From assembly GCF_014652535.1 (NCBI RefSeq), contig NZ_BMYZ01000001.1, positions 744,001 to 808,000 on the forward strand: a stretch of 64,000 bases of DNA. The letters run 5' to 3'. A model generated the notes under the pieces. The model did no database searches and was not told where the DNA came from. It was given only the letters and a program-made list of their open reading frames with translations. Made by a program: the position numbers and the translations under genes. Below, one piece after another: positions 26,204 through 34,762 of this stretch. Source of the stretch: Cellvibrio zantedeschiae (GTDB lineage Bacteria > Pseudomonadota > Gammaproteobacteria > Pseudomonadales > Cellvibrionaceae). How positions within the stretch are numbered: position 1 is the stretch's first letter; each line of letters starts with the position of its first letter.

Positions 26204-27604
26204 TTAAACCAATGGCAGTTGAATATTAAAACAGGTGCCAAATTTCTCGTCGGAAGTCACTGACATTTGGCCATCGTGATGATCTGTAATAATAAAATAG
26301 GAATAAGACAATCTGTGTTCAACAGGGCAAGCAGGGTCGCGATCAGAAATAGAGAAGAATGGTTGGAAAATATCTTCTTGTTCAAGCGGGCTTAATGCCT
26401 TGCCATTGTGTTGCACTTTAATCCATAGGGAATCGTAAAATTCGCTAATCTCAATATTAATCGCAGGATTCTCATGCGATGCTTTATTCAATGAGTGGAA
26501 CGCATTGCGCAACAGGCGCACAAATACTTGCTGTAGCTCTGAGTGATAGCAAGGAATATGCGGCAGCCCTTCGTGATAATGGCGAGTGATGTGAATATCG
26601 CCGAACCGCAAGCCCGATAAATCTGTAAATAAGCTGCCTGCTAAATTAATGCTCTGATCCATTAGCACTTTAATGTCGGCAGGTGCTTTTTCATGGTGAT
26701 GGCTGCTGGCTAAATCTAATAAGTTTTGAATGATAGCGGATGCTTGTTTACCGCTGAAGCACGCATTTTTCAATGTATCTAGCAGCTCGCTTTTAATTGC
26801 ACTTACTTCATTGGAAGAAAGTTTTTCTTGTGCATTAAGGAGGCTGGATAAAATGGATTGCAATGGCAAATTAATATCGTAGGCCATAGCGGAAGCCAGT
26901 TCACCCATGGCAGAAATTTTATCGCGTTCCGACACTTTATTTTCTGCTTTCATTTGTTTGGTGATGTCATCCACCAAAATCACTACGCCTGTTTCGTCTT
27001 TATCGGTTAGCGCATAAATAGTGATGTCAAAATAATATTGGTCCCGTTGGCTGTGTTTAATCGCCATGGTTTTTTTGGTTTGCAGAACTTCTGCAACTTG
27101 ATCTGGCGTGAGCGTGATTGCAGGGTAGGCTTCCCACAAGTTCTTGCCCAGTACGCTTGCAATAGGGCGCCCGGTTGAAGTTTCCGCCACCTGGTTCCAT
27201 TGAATAATTTCCATACGTTGGTTTAAACCAATCAGCATGAGTGGCATGGATTCCACGATATTGGTGATATATTCTTCGCGGCTTTTAAGTGCTTCTGTGG
27301 TTTCTATGAGCGATGCAGTTCTTCTTGCAACACGATCTTCAAGCGTTGCTTTAATGTCTTTCAGCTCACGGTTGGCACGGCCAGCGCGGCGGTTAGACAG
27401 TAATAGAAAAATCATCACAATTAAAAGCGTAAGTATGAGAACGCTACTGGAAAAATTGGCTACCCACTGCCATTTTGTCGTGCCGTCGGGATTTCTAAAA
27501 CGCCAGAAAATATCGGCATAGGCGTGAAAACTAACTGAGCTGAGAAGCAGGGCGGCTAAGCATTTTTTCATGGGCCACTTTTTCATAGAGACATCACTGT
27601 ACAT
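26204..27604 (-). CDS. Degenerate PAS sensor histidine-kinase-like protein
   Basis: 466 aa. One membrane helix (about residues 49-70) after a signal-like hydrophobic start, a coiled linker, a PAS domain (about 108-225), then HisKA and HATPase-like regions. The H-box reads MGELASAMAYDINLPL, where homologues have AHEIN or AHDIN, so the phospho-acceptor His is Tyr (codon TAC). The N-box LLRNAFHSLNKA is kept. G1 is altered (VQHNGKALSP) and the GLGLS motif is replaced by HRLSYSYF. It may be a pseudokinase. No response regulator is adjacent. An ATG at 27588 (MKKWPMKKC) is an alternative start. Confidence 0.85.
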   Translation of the reverse strand: MYSDVSMKKWPMKKCLAALLLSSVSFHAYADIFWRFRNPDGTTKWQWVANFSSSVLILTLLIVMIFLLLSNRRAGRANRELKDIKATLEDRVARRTASLIETTEALKSREEYITNIVESMPLMLIGLNQRMEIIQWNQVAETSTGRPIASVLGKNLWEAYPAITLTPDQVAEVLQTKKTMAIKHSQRDQYYFDITIYALTDKDETGVVILVDDITKQMKAENKVSERDKISAMGELASAMAYDINLPLQSILSSLLNAQEKLSSNEVSAIKSELLDTLKNACFSGKQASAIIQNLLDLASSHHHEKAPADIKVLMDQSINLAGSLFTDLSGLRFGDIHITRHYHEGLPHIPCYHSELQQVFVRLLRNAFHSLNKASHENPAINIEISEFYDSLWIKVQHNGKALSPLEQEDIFQPFFSISDRDPACPVEHRLSYSYFIITDHHDGQMSVTSDEKFGTCFNIQLPLV

Positions 27605-27834
27605 GGGGGGAGGCGCTAATTTATGTCGGCCTGCCTGAAGTTGCGTATTGTATTACATCTGTGAACTTAGGTGAAATTGATCCTTCTATTGACGAGCTTG
27701 TGAGATGGTTTCAAGCTTTCGTCTATTAAGATCACTATCTTAGGTTTAGAAACCTAATCCCAGCTGAATAGCGCTGATCCGGCGTTCCGTTTGGATTAAA
27801 TCTGGTGAACTTTCGTTGCAGAGCCTGTACCTGA

Positions 27835-28929
27835 ATGATACGAAATAAGAAAACAATGTTAATTGTGCTTGCTGCATTCGCGCTTGGCTTTGTGGTGAGC
27901 GAATATCGCCATCAAAAACTGGCAGAGCAAGATTCTCATGCTGCACCTGGAGCTCAATTTAGTGTACCTAAGCCATCAACTAAACCCGCATTAAATGAAG
28001 TACCCTCAAGCACGCCAGATACCGGATCTTTTACTCCTGATGAAAAAATGATCGAACCATTTTTGTGGGAGAAAATAGAACAACTAATTGCCAGATCACA
28101 ATTCGATGATGCCATTCGCCTTTTGCAAACCCAAATGGGCGAGCCTAAAAACGCCGCACGAGCCTGGCTGACATTGGCGTCAATTTATAAAAAGCAATCC
28201 CAGCCCCTGGCTGCCGTAGATGCATGGTTTCGTTATGTGAAACTGGAAATGGATGACCAAAAAATAAATAAAGCCTTAGGTGATATAAAAATTTATTTAT
28301 TGCAGCTAAAAGATACGCCGGTATTAATTAATAACGATTATTCCTGGTTGCTGGCGCAATTTGATGAATTGCTAAAATATAATCCTAACGATGGTGACTT
28401 GCACCTTATTCTCGCGGCGCTCTTGGTGCAGCTGAATGACGATTATCAGGCGCAATATCACGCACTTATGGCAGTGAATGATCCGCGTGCCCAGAAAAAG
28501 GCAGAAGTTATACTCGCCCAACTCAATGGTACCAATACGCCGGAGGAAATAAGCATCCCTTTAATTCGTCACGGTAACCAATATTTAGTCAATGTATATA
28601 TTGAAGGTAATTCGGCCAAATTATTACTGGACACTGGTGCATCACTGAGCGGCTTATCTGCTAGCTATACCGCAAAATATCCGTCGCTGATTAAGGCTAC
28701 AAAACCCATTCGTTTAAATACAGCGAGTGGCGCGCATGATAGCTTTTTATTTACGGTTAACAGCATCGCCATTGAAGATATGGTTTTTAATCAACATATC
28801 CTCACGCAGTTGCCAATGGATAATTCGCAGGGGTTTGATGGCTTGTTAGGGGTAGATATTCTTGGCCGCTTTGATTTTTTCATTGACCAAAATTCAGCCG
28901 TTTTGCGATTAAAGGCTAGGAAGCAGTAG
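27835..28929 (+). CDS. Membrane-anchored TPR/retropepsin-like aspartic protease
   Basis: 364 aa. One N-terminal membrane anchor (LIVLAAFALGFVVSEYR), then a helical, TPR-like part (about 75-235: FDDAIRLLQTQMGEPKNAAR, AWLTLASIYKKQSQPLAAVD). A retropepsin-like domain closes the protein (about 240-362) with catalytic LLLDTGASLSGL (Asp 266) and GFDGLLGVDILGRFDFFID. This is a single-domain clan AA protease that would work as a dimer, on the periplasmic side. Substrate unknown. hrpA follows 58 bases later. Confidence 0.85.
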   Translation: MIRNKKTMLIVLAAFALGFVVSEYRHQKLAEQDSHAAPGAQFSVPKPSTKPALNEVPSSTPDTGSFTPDEKMIEPFLWEKIEQLIARSQFDDAIRLLQTQMGEPKNAARAWLTLASIYKKQSQPLAAVDAWFRYVKLEMDDQKINKALGDIKIYLLQLKDTPVLINNDYSWLLAQFDELLKYNPNDGDLHLILAALLVQLNDDYQAQYHALMAVNDPRAQKKAEVILAQLNGTNTPEEISIPLIRHGNQYLVNVYIEGNSAKLLLDTGASLSGLSASYTAKYPSLIKATKPIRLNTASGAHDSFLFTVNSIAIEDMVFNQHILTQLPMDNSQGFDGLLGVDILGRFDFFIDQNSAVLRLKARKQ

Positions 28930-28987
28930 TGCGTCCGAATTTCGCTCCCATGGTATTATGCGCACCTGAGTTTAAAAGGTGAGATGT

Positions 28988-31900
28988 ATGGCTGGCGAAT
29001 GGTTGGAATATAAACAATCTGTCGACAATGTAATGGCGCAAGACCATTATAAATTGCTACGCCGCTTGGGCGAGTTAGAAAAACTTGCGCGCGCTCAAAA
29101 GCCATACGAGCTTGCTTTGGAAAAATGGCAACAGCAATTACTTTTATCAAAAGCCAAAGTGGAAAATCGCAAGCTGCTTATACCCACTAGTATTCATTTC
29201 CCCGATTTACCCGTATGTGAAAAGCGCGAAGAGATAGCACAGATTATTGCGAACAACCAAGTAGTTGTGCTGGCTGGTGAAACTGGTTCGGGTAAAACCA
29301 CACAAATTCCTAAAATCTGTTTAACCCTGGGGCGCGGTGCGCGTGGGCTAATTGGCCACACCCAGCCGCGTCGTATCGCGGCTAATACGGTGGCAACACG
29401 TATTGCCGAAGAATTGCATACCAAGTTAGGTGAAAAGGTTGGCTACCAGGTTCGTTTTAGCGATCAGTCGAGTGAGCAAACTTTAATTAAGGTAATGACT
29501 GACGGTATTTTGCTGGCTGAAATTCAAAATGATCCTTATTTAAATAAATACGACACGCTAATTATCGATGAAGCGCACGAGCGCAGTTTAAATATTGATT
29601 TTCTGCTCGGTTACCTGAAGCAATTATTGCCGCGCCGTCCCGATCTAAAGCTAATAATCACCTCGGCAACAATTGATTTAGAAAAATTTTCTCAGCATTT
29701 CAATAATGCTCCTATTATCGAAGTCTCTGGTCGTACTTATCCGGTTGACGTTTGGTATCGCCCGCTATTTGAATCCCAGGCAAAAGATGACGAAAGCGAA
29801 GACACTGAACAAGATATTTACAGTGCGATGGTTGATGCTGTGCATGAAATCGAATTGCACGAAAAAACCGGCGGAGGTCCACGCGGTGGCGATATTTTAA
29901 TTTTTCTTAGCGGTGAACGCGAAATTCGTGAGGCGGCCGATGCGTTGCGCAAAGCGCAGTTTGCGCACATGGAGGTCGTACCTTTTTATGCCCGTTTAAG
30001 TTTGGCAGAGCAGCAACGTGTATTTGCTCCGCACACAGGTCGTCGTATTGTCTTGGCGACTAACGTTGCCGAAACATCCATCACTGTGCCTGGTATTCGT
30101 TACGTAATTGATCCTGGTTTTGCGCGTATTTCACGTTATTCTTATCGCACTAAAGTTCAGCGTTTACCTATTGAACCTGTCTCGCAAGCGAGCGCAAACC
30201 AACGTAAAGGCCGATGCGGCCGCGTGGCGGAAGGTATTTGTATTCGTTTATACAGCGAAGAGGATTTTAACAATCGCCCTGCGTTTACAGATGCAGAAAT
30301 TTTGCGCACAAATCTCGCGGCAGTGATTTTGCAAATGTTGCAACTGAAAATGGGCGACATTCATAAGTTCCCTTTTATTGATGCGCCGGATCATCGTTTA
30401 ATTAGCGATGGCTATAAATTGCTGGAAGAGTTACAAGCGGTAAATACTAAAAACCAACTTACATCGGTGGGAACGCAGCTGAGTAAGTTGCCGCTTGATC
30501 CGCGCCTTGCGCGCATGTTACTCGCAGCGCAAGAACAATCCTGTGTGCGGGAATTATTGATTATTGCGAGTGCACTGTCGGTACAAGATCCCCGTGAGCG
30601 TCCGGTGGAAAAACAGCAGGCAGCTGACCAAAGTCATCGCCGTTTTTGGGCGGAATTTTCAGACTTTGCCGGCTTTGTAAATCTATGGGATTATTTTGAA
30701 ACCCAACGTCAGGAGCTCTCGCAAAACCAGTTGCGAAAATTGTGTAAAAAAGAATTTTTAAATTACATGCGTTTACGTGAGTGGCGAGATATTCACCACC
30801 AATTGTGCGTAGCCATTAAAGATTTAGGCTTTAAAGCAAATACGATTCCTGCTGGATACGACCCCGTTCATAAAGCCTTATTAAGTGGCTTGCTCGGCAA
30901 TCTCGGTTTTAATCACGAAGAGCGCGAATACCTGGGTGCGCGTAACCGTAAATTCAGTATTTTCCCCGGCTCGTCATTAATTAAAAAAACACCTAAATGG
31001 ATTATGGCAGCGGAGCTGATTGAGACTTCAAAGTTATTTGCTCACACTGTGGCCAAGATTGAGCCAGAATGGGCTTTGGCTGCGGCAGAGCATTTGGTTA
31101 AGCGCCAGTATTTTGAGCCACATTACAACAGCCATAGCGGCCAGGTAATGGCTTATGAAAAAGTAAGCTTGTATGGGCTCACTTTAATTGAAAAGAAATC
31201 AGTCATTTATTCGCACATAGATCCAGCCATTTGCCGTGAGGTTTTTATTCGTGCTGCTTTTGTTGAAGGGCAATATGCGGAAAATCCCAAGCGTAAAAAT
31301 ATGCAGCGCAAAGGGGCAGTGAACGATTTCTTTGAGCATCAACAAGCTCTACTAAAGGAATTGGATGATCTGGAAGCAAAATCCCGCCGTCGCGATATTC
31401 TAGCGGACGAGCAAGTGATTTTTGAATTCTACAATGAAGTGATTCCAGAACAGATTATTAATCTTGCGGGTTTTGAAAATTGGCGAAAAAAAGCTGAGCA
31501 AGAAAATCCCAAGGTTTTATTCATCAGCCGCGAAGCTTTAATGCGGCACGGTGCGCTGGATATTACCCAGGCACAATTTCCCAACGAATTAGAATGGCGC
31601 GGCATGGTATTTCCGCTAACTTATCATTTTGAGCCAAGCCACCCTGATGATGGTGTGAGTATTCATGTCCCTATGAGTGTGCTACATCAATTACCAGAGC
31701 AGCGTCTTGAATGGTTGGTGCCGGGAATGCTGCGCGATAAATGTATTAATTTGGTAAAGAGTTTACCTAAGTCGTTACGCAAACATTTCGTACCCGTACC
31801 AGATGTGGTTGATAAAGCCTTGGCCGCAATGTCGCCCGATAATAAACCCTTAACCGATGCATTGGGTTTGCAATTAAAGCGTCAAACAGGAGTTGATGTT

Positions 31901-32947
31901 GGTGTAGATGCATGGCTGGAAACGCAAGTGGATAATTATTATCGCTTCAATATTAAAGTGGTGGATGACAAAGGCAAAGTGATTGCCAGTGGTCGAGACT
32001 TGTCGCCACTGCGCGAAAAATACCGCGCGCAGGTGCAACAAAATATTCAATCGGCGGCGACGAACATCGAGCGCGATAATATTACCCAGTGGGATTTTGA
32101 ATCCTTGCCGCAAGCCATTCAATTGCAACGCAATGGGATTGGTATTCGCGCTTATCCTGCATTGGTTGATAAAACGAGTTCTGTTGCCTTGCAAGTTTTG
32201 GATAATCCACAACAAGCTTTGGAGTTGACGCAGCGCGGTCTTGCGCGCTTGATGCATCTCCAGCTCAACCAAACTGTAAAATATTTGCAAAAGGAATTAT
32301 TGAAAGGGCAAGAGATCGCTTTGACACTTGCAGGTATAGGCTCTCGGGATCAAGTCTCTGACGATATTATTCTAGCTGCGATTAAGCAATTAGCATTGCG
32401 TGATACCTTGCAATTGCCGCGCACTAAAGCAGAATTTGACGAAAGGTTAACTTCAATCAAAGATAAGTTAGTTGCAGCGGCAGAAGATATTAGCTCGCAT
32501 TTACTTGCAAGTTTGAAGCTGTTGGTTGATGTAAAGAAAACGATTAAGCAACAAAAAAATGCTTTGGCTCTTGCGTTCGCGCTCAGTGATATTCAGGAAC
32601 AACTTAAACATTTGTTTTATCCCGGTTTGGTTTATAAAACGCCGGATGAATGGTTGCGCCAGTACTCTCGTTATTTACGTGCAATTCAATTGCGCTTGGA
32701 AAAAGCTGCACTTAATCCACAAAAAGATAAATTAACTTTGCTGGAAATCCAACCTTATTGGCAGCGCTTGCAAGAGTATATTGAAAAAGAAGGCGCGTTT
32801 GTAATGACGCAGAATGCAGCTCTAATGGAATACCGGTGGTGGATTGAAGAGTTGCGGGTGAGTTTATTTGCGCAGACCTTAAAAACCCAGATTCCTATTT
32901 CGCCCAAACGTTTGGATAAGCAGTGGGAATTGGTGCTGGAAAAATAG
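28988..32947 (+). CDS. hrpA: ATP-dependent RNA helicase HrpA
   Basis: 1319 aa DEAH-box helicase. Motif I GETGSGKTTQIPK, Ia TQPRRIAA, II DEAH, III SATI, V/VI TNVAETSITVPG and QRKGRCGRV are all present in the first 430 residues. Helicase-associated and OB regions and the long HrpA-specific C terminus follow. HrpA is implicated in mRNA processing and rescue of stalled ribosomes. The ATG at 28988 is chosen because AAAGGTGAG lies upstream; the frame opens nine bases earlier at GTG. A -10-like TATTAT followed by GCGCACC is at 28954-28966. Confidence 0.95.
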   Translation: MAGEWLEYKQSVDNVMAQDHYKLLRRLGELEKLARAQKPYELALEKWQQQLLLSKAKVENRKLLIPTSIHFPDLPVCEKREEIAQIIANNQVVVLAGETGSGKTTQIPKICLTLGRGARGLIGHTQPRRIAANTVATRIAEELHTKLGEKVGYQVRFSDQSSEQTLIKVMTDGILLAEIQNDPYLNKYDTLIIDEAHERSLNIDFLLGYLKQLLPRRPDLKLIITSATIDLEKFSQHFNNAPIIEVSGRTYPVDVWYRPLFESQAKDDESEDTEQDIYSAMVDAVHEIELHEKTGGGPRGGDILIFLSGEREIREAADALRKAQFAHMEVVPFYARLSLAEQQRVFAPHTGRRIVLATNVAETSITVPGIRYVIDPGFARISRYSYRTKVQRLPIEPVSQASANQRKGRCGRVAEGICIRLYSEEDFNNRPAFTDAEILRTNLAAVILQMLQLKMGDIHKFPFIDAPDHRLISDGYKLLEELQAVNTKNQLTSVGTQLSKLPLDPRLARMLLAAQEQSCVRELLIIASALSVQDPRERPVEKQQAADQSHRRFWAEFSDFAGFVNLWDYFETQRQELSQNQLRKLCKKEFLNYMRLREWRDIHHQLCVAIKDLGFKANTIPAGYDPVHKALLSGLLGNLGFNHEEREYLGARNRKFSIFPGSSLIKKTPKWIMAAELIETSKLFAHTVAKIEPEWALAAAEHLVKRQYFEPHYNSHSGQVMAYEKVSLYGLTLIEKKSVIYSHIDPAICREVFIRAAFVEGQYAENPKRKNMQRKGAVNDFFEHQQALLKELDDLEAKSRRRDILADEQVIFEFYNEVIPEQIINLAGFENWRKKAEQENPKVLFISREALMRHGALDITQAQFPNELEWRGMVFPLTYHFEPSHPDDGVSIHVPMSVLHQLPEQRLEWLVPGMLRDKCINLVKSLPKSLRKHFVPVPDVVDKALAAMSPDNKPLTDALGLQLKRQTGVDVGVDAWLETQVDNYYRFNIKVVDDKGKVIASGRDLSPLREKYRAQVQQNIQSAATNIERDNITQWDFESLPQAIQLQRNGIGIRAYPALVDKTSSVALQVLDNPQQALELTQRGLARLMHLQLNQTVKYLQKELLKGQEIALTLAGIGSRDQVSDDIILAAIKQLALRDTLQLPRTKAEFDERLTSIKDKLVAAAEDISSHLLASLKLLVDVKKTIKQQKNALALAFALSDIQEQLKHLFYPGLVYKTPDEWLRQYSRYLRAIQLRLEKAALNPQKDKLTLLEIQPYWQRLQEYIEKEGAFVMTQNAALMEYRWWIEELRVSLFAQTLKTQIPISPKRLDKQWELVLEK

Positions 32948-32965
32948 TTTATTGGTAAGCACTTT

Positions 32966-32990
32966 TTGCTTTGCTTTGCTTTGCTTTGCT
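32966..32990. repeat. (TTGCT)5 short tandem repeat
   Basis: Five perfect copies of TTGCT, 18 bases after the hrpA stop codon. This is a slippage-prone microsatellite outside any coding region. Confidence 0.9.
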
Positions 32991-33013
32991 TTTGATTTAA
33001 ACATCCCATGCAA

Positions 33014-33200
33014 GCTCCCCGAGCACTGGAAGAAAATGACTGGCAAACGCACAGGAAGTGCGTTTGAGTGACTACGCGGCATGGATGCCGCGTCGGAACG
33101 ACGGTCATTTTCTGAGGTGCGGAGGATACAGGAGCGAGACGGGTGTCTTTTTTTGCTTACTTTTTTGGACAAGCAAAAAAGTGAGGCCTGCGGCAGGCGT
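33014..33200 (+). repeat. Structured repeat element, copy 1 (forward)
   Basis: Copy 1 of a roughly 190-base element. An outer stem AGAAAATGAC (33031-33040) / GTCATTTTCT (33104-33113) encloses two hairpins. The first is AAACGCAC-AGGAA-GTGCGTTT (33045-33065); the second is CGCGGCAT-GG-ATGCCGCG (33075-33092). Two more hairpins follow: CTTACTTTTTT / AAAAAAGTGAG (33156-33185) and GCCTG-CGG-CAGGC (33186-33198). The same order occurs inverted in copy 2. Confidence 0.85.
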
Positions 33201-33249
33201 TCGTACTTTAATTTTTATGAATAAATTGATTTTTAGAGAAATTTTGTTT

Positions 33250-33440
33250 CGCCTGCTGGCGAGTCACTTTTCTTTGTCTCGCCAAAGAAAAGTAACCCAA
33301 AGAAAGGCGACCCCAACTCACGCCTGTTTCCTGCGCTTCTCGAAAAATAGCTGTCGTTCCGACGCGACATCCATGTCGCGTAGTCACTCAAGCGCACTTC
33401 CTGTGCGCTTGCCACCTATTTTTCTGCGATGCTCGGGGCG
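33250..33440 (-). repeat. Structured repeat element, copy 2 (inverted)
   Basis: Reverse-strand copy of the element at 33014-33200, separated from it by about 49 AT-rich bases. Outer stem GAAAAATAG (33342-33350) / CTATTTTTC (33416-33424). Inner hairpins use CGCGACAT/ATGTCGCG (33363-33380) and AAGCGCAC/GTGCGCTT (33390-33410). The distal hairpins are at 33263-33296 and 33250-33261. Stem bases differ from copy 1 in compensatory pairs, while loops and linkers such as TCGGAACGAC and GAGTGACTA are unchanged. Confidence 0.85.
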
Positions 33441-33482
33441 TTCAAATGGGGACCCCACTGGTGCCACATTTGAGTTTGGTAT

Positions 33483-34280
33483 TTATCTTTGTTCAGCGGT
33501 AAGGATTTTGGTGATCACATTCCCTAAAATCCATTGCTGCAAATATTGCGCTGCTTGCATGGGAACTTGTTCCTCATCAAACCACTCACACAATCCCTCA
33601 CATACTTCTGCAAAATTCTTTCCTTCCAGAAATGCTTGCAAGGCCCAAGCTTCAGTTTGTTGTAATGGCCGGTAGACAACACGTAAATCATCTCGCCAAA
33701 TTAACCAGGCATTGGCTTCACTCATTATTTCCGGTTCAACTGTATTTTCTTCATTGATTAACGAACTCCATAATGCGGGAGCATTGCTGTAGAAGTTTAA
33801 TAGTTGTGCCGATTCGTGAAACTTTAATTGCATTGTCATCCATGCATCCGGGGCGAGCGCTCGTACATCGTCCAGCGTGGAAGTAGGCTCATCGGCTGCA
33901 TCAAATGCCATGGTTTGAGCCCATTCGAAGGCTGCAATTTCTGCAATTGGGATTTTGGTTTTCCAGATTGTATGAGTGCTTAAAAATTCTGCCAGCTTTT
34001 CTCCTAACCAACGCAGCGACGGATGATGCGACGGATATGCTGTAATAAATTCATTGGCGATAGCGAGAAAATCATCTTCGCCAACAAATGCTTCAAGCGC
34101 AGTGTAATCATTACGCAGCGCATCAATTAACCGCAACCTGTAGGCGTGATGATAAATTCCCAGGCGTTCTTGTCTTGAGAACGCTGGCGTCTCCAGTGTT
34201 AGATCCGCTGCGTGTTGCGTTTTATCGAGCACGAAATCTTGTAGCGCAGATTGCAGTTCTGCCAGGCTTTTTGTTTTCAT
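33483..34280 (-). CDS. bufC: DUF2063 bufferin/HvfC-type RiPP partner protein
   Basis: 265 aa. The N-terminal DUF2063 domain (about residues 8-100) begins LAELQSALQDFVLDKTQHAA and includes RLGIYHHAYRLRLIDALRNDY, the family signature. The C-terminal half is variable and helical. Members partner MNIO (DUF692) enzymes in RiPP maturation, probably in binding and presenting the precursor; the older label putative DNA-binding protein is not supported here. Last gene of the bufA-bufB-DoxX-bufC operon, starting three bases after the DoxX stop. Its 3' side abuts the inverted repeat element. Confidence 0.85.
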   Translation of the reverse strand: MKTKSLAELQSALQDFVLDKTQHAADLTLETPAFSRQERLGIYHHAYRLRLIDALRNDYTALEAFVGEDDFLAIANEFITAYPSHHPSLRWLGEKLAEFLSTHTIWKTKIPIAEIAAFEWAQTMAFDAADEPTSTLDDVRALAPDAWMTMQLKFHESAQLLNFYSNAPALWSSLINEENTVEPEIMSEANAWLIWRDDLRVVYRPLQQTEAWALQAFLEGKNFAEVCEGLCEWFDEEQVPMQAAQYLQQWILGNVITKILTAEQR

Positions 34281-34283
34281 GAA

Positions 34284-34736
34284 TTATTTGCGCGTGAGTA
34301 AGTGGTCAAGCGAAACTTTACCGGGGCCTGCGATTGCCAACCAGAAAAATATCGCGAAGTAAGCCGTTTCGGAAAATCCAAGCAGTGTATCCAGAGAGTC
34401 TACATCTTCCCAGAGCGCGCTTTTTATCGCCACAATCATGATTACCCCGAGAATGCCGCCAGAAATTCTCGTAAAGAGCCCCAGGATAATCAATATACCG
34501 CATACAAATTCTGCGCCGGAGGTAAATGGCGTGAGTATATGTGGGAAGGGAATTCCCCAGCTGATAAAGTTTTCGGTAATGGCTTCCAGGTTTTGCAGTT
34601 TACCCCAGCCGGCGGTAATAAATATTTCGCCTACCACCAAACGAGCCACCAAGGGACCAAGCCACTGAATATAAGCTGCTACGCTTTCTGGCCAACGGAG
34701 TGTGATATTGATAAATGAATTCCAGATATTGGTCAT
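34284..34736 (-). CDS. DoxX-family membrane protein of the bufferin operon
   Basis: 150 aa with four membrane segments and the DoxX signature region VARLVVGEIFITAGWGKLQN (about residues 29-48). FVCGILIILGLFTRISGGIL and the C-terminal FFWLAIAGPGKVSLD are typical. DoxX genes often accompany bufferin/HvfA clusters; the role there is uncertain, possibly redox or export related. It lies between the DUF692 and DUF2063 genes with small gaps, so it is co-transcribed. Confidence 0.85.
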   Translation of the reverse strand: MTNIWNSFINITLRWPESVAAYIQWLGPLVARLVVGEIFITAGWGKLQNLEAITENFISWGIPFPHILTPFTSGAEFVCGILIILGLFTRISGGILGVIMIVAIKSALWEDVDSLDTLLGFSETAYFAIFFWLAIAGPGKVSLDHLLTRK

Positions 34737-34762
34737 GGGGCATCCTTAAACCTTTTAGTTAG

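Larger units (their letters stand above)
32948..33482. other. Intergenic region with short tandem repeat and paired structured repeats
   Basis: This 535-base gap between the convergent hrpA and DUF2063 genes contains a TTGCT tandem repeat and two large inverted structured repeats, described separately. Reading frames in it are by-products of the repeat and look non-coding. Confidence 0.7.

Noticed and set aside
33014-33440. CRISPR array
   Set aside because: Only two copies in inverted orientation, with no regular spacers and no cas genes.
33058-33675. Open reading frame of about 205 codons in the structured repeat
   Set aside because: It runs through the hairpins of both repeat copies and into the antisense of bufC; the composition reflects the repeat, not a protein.
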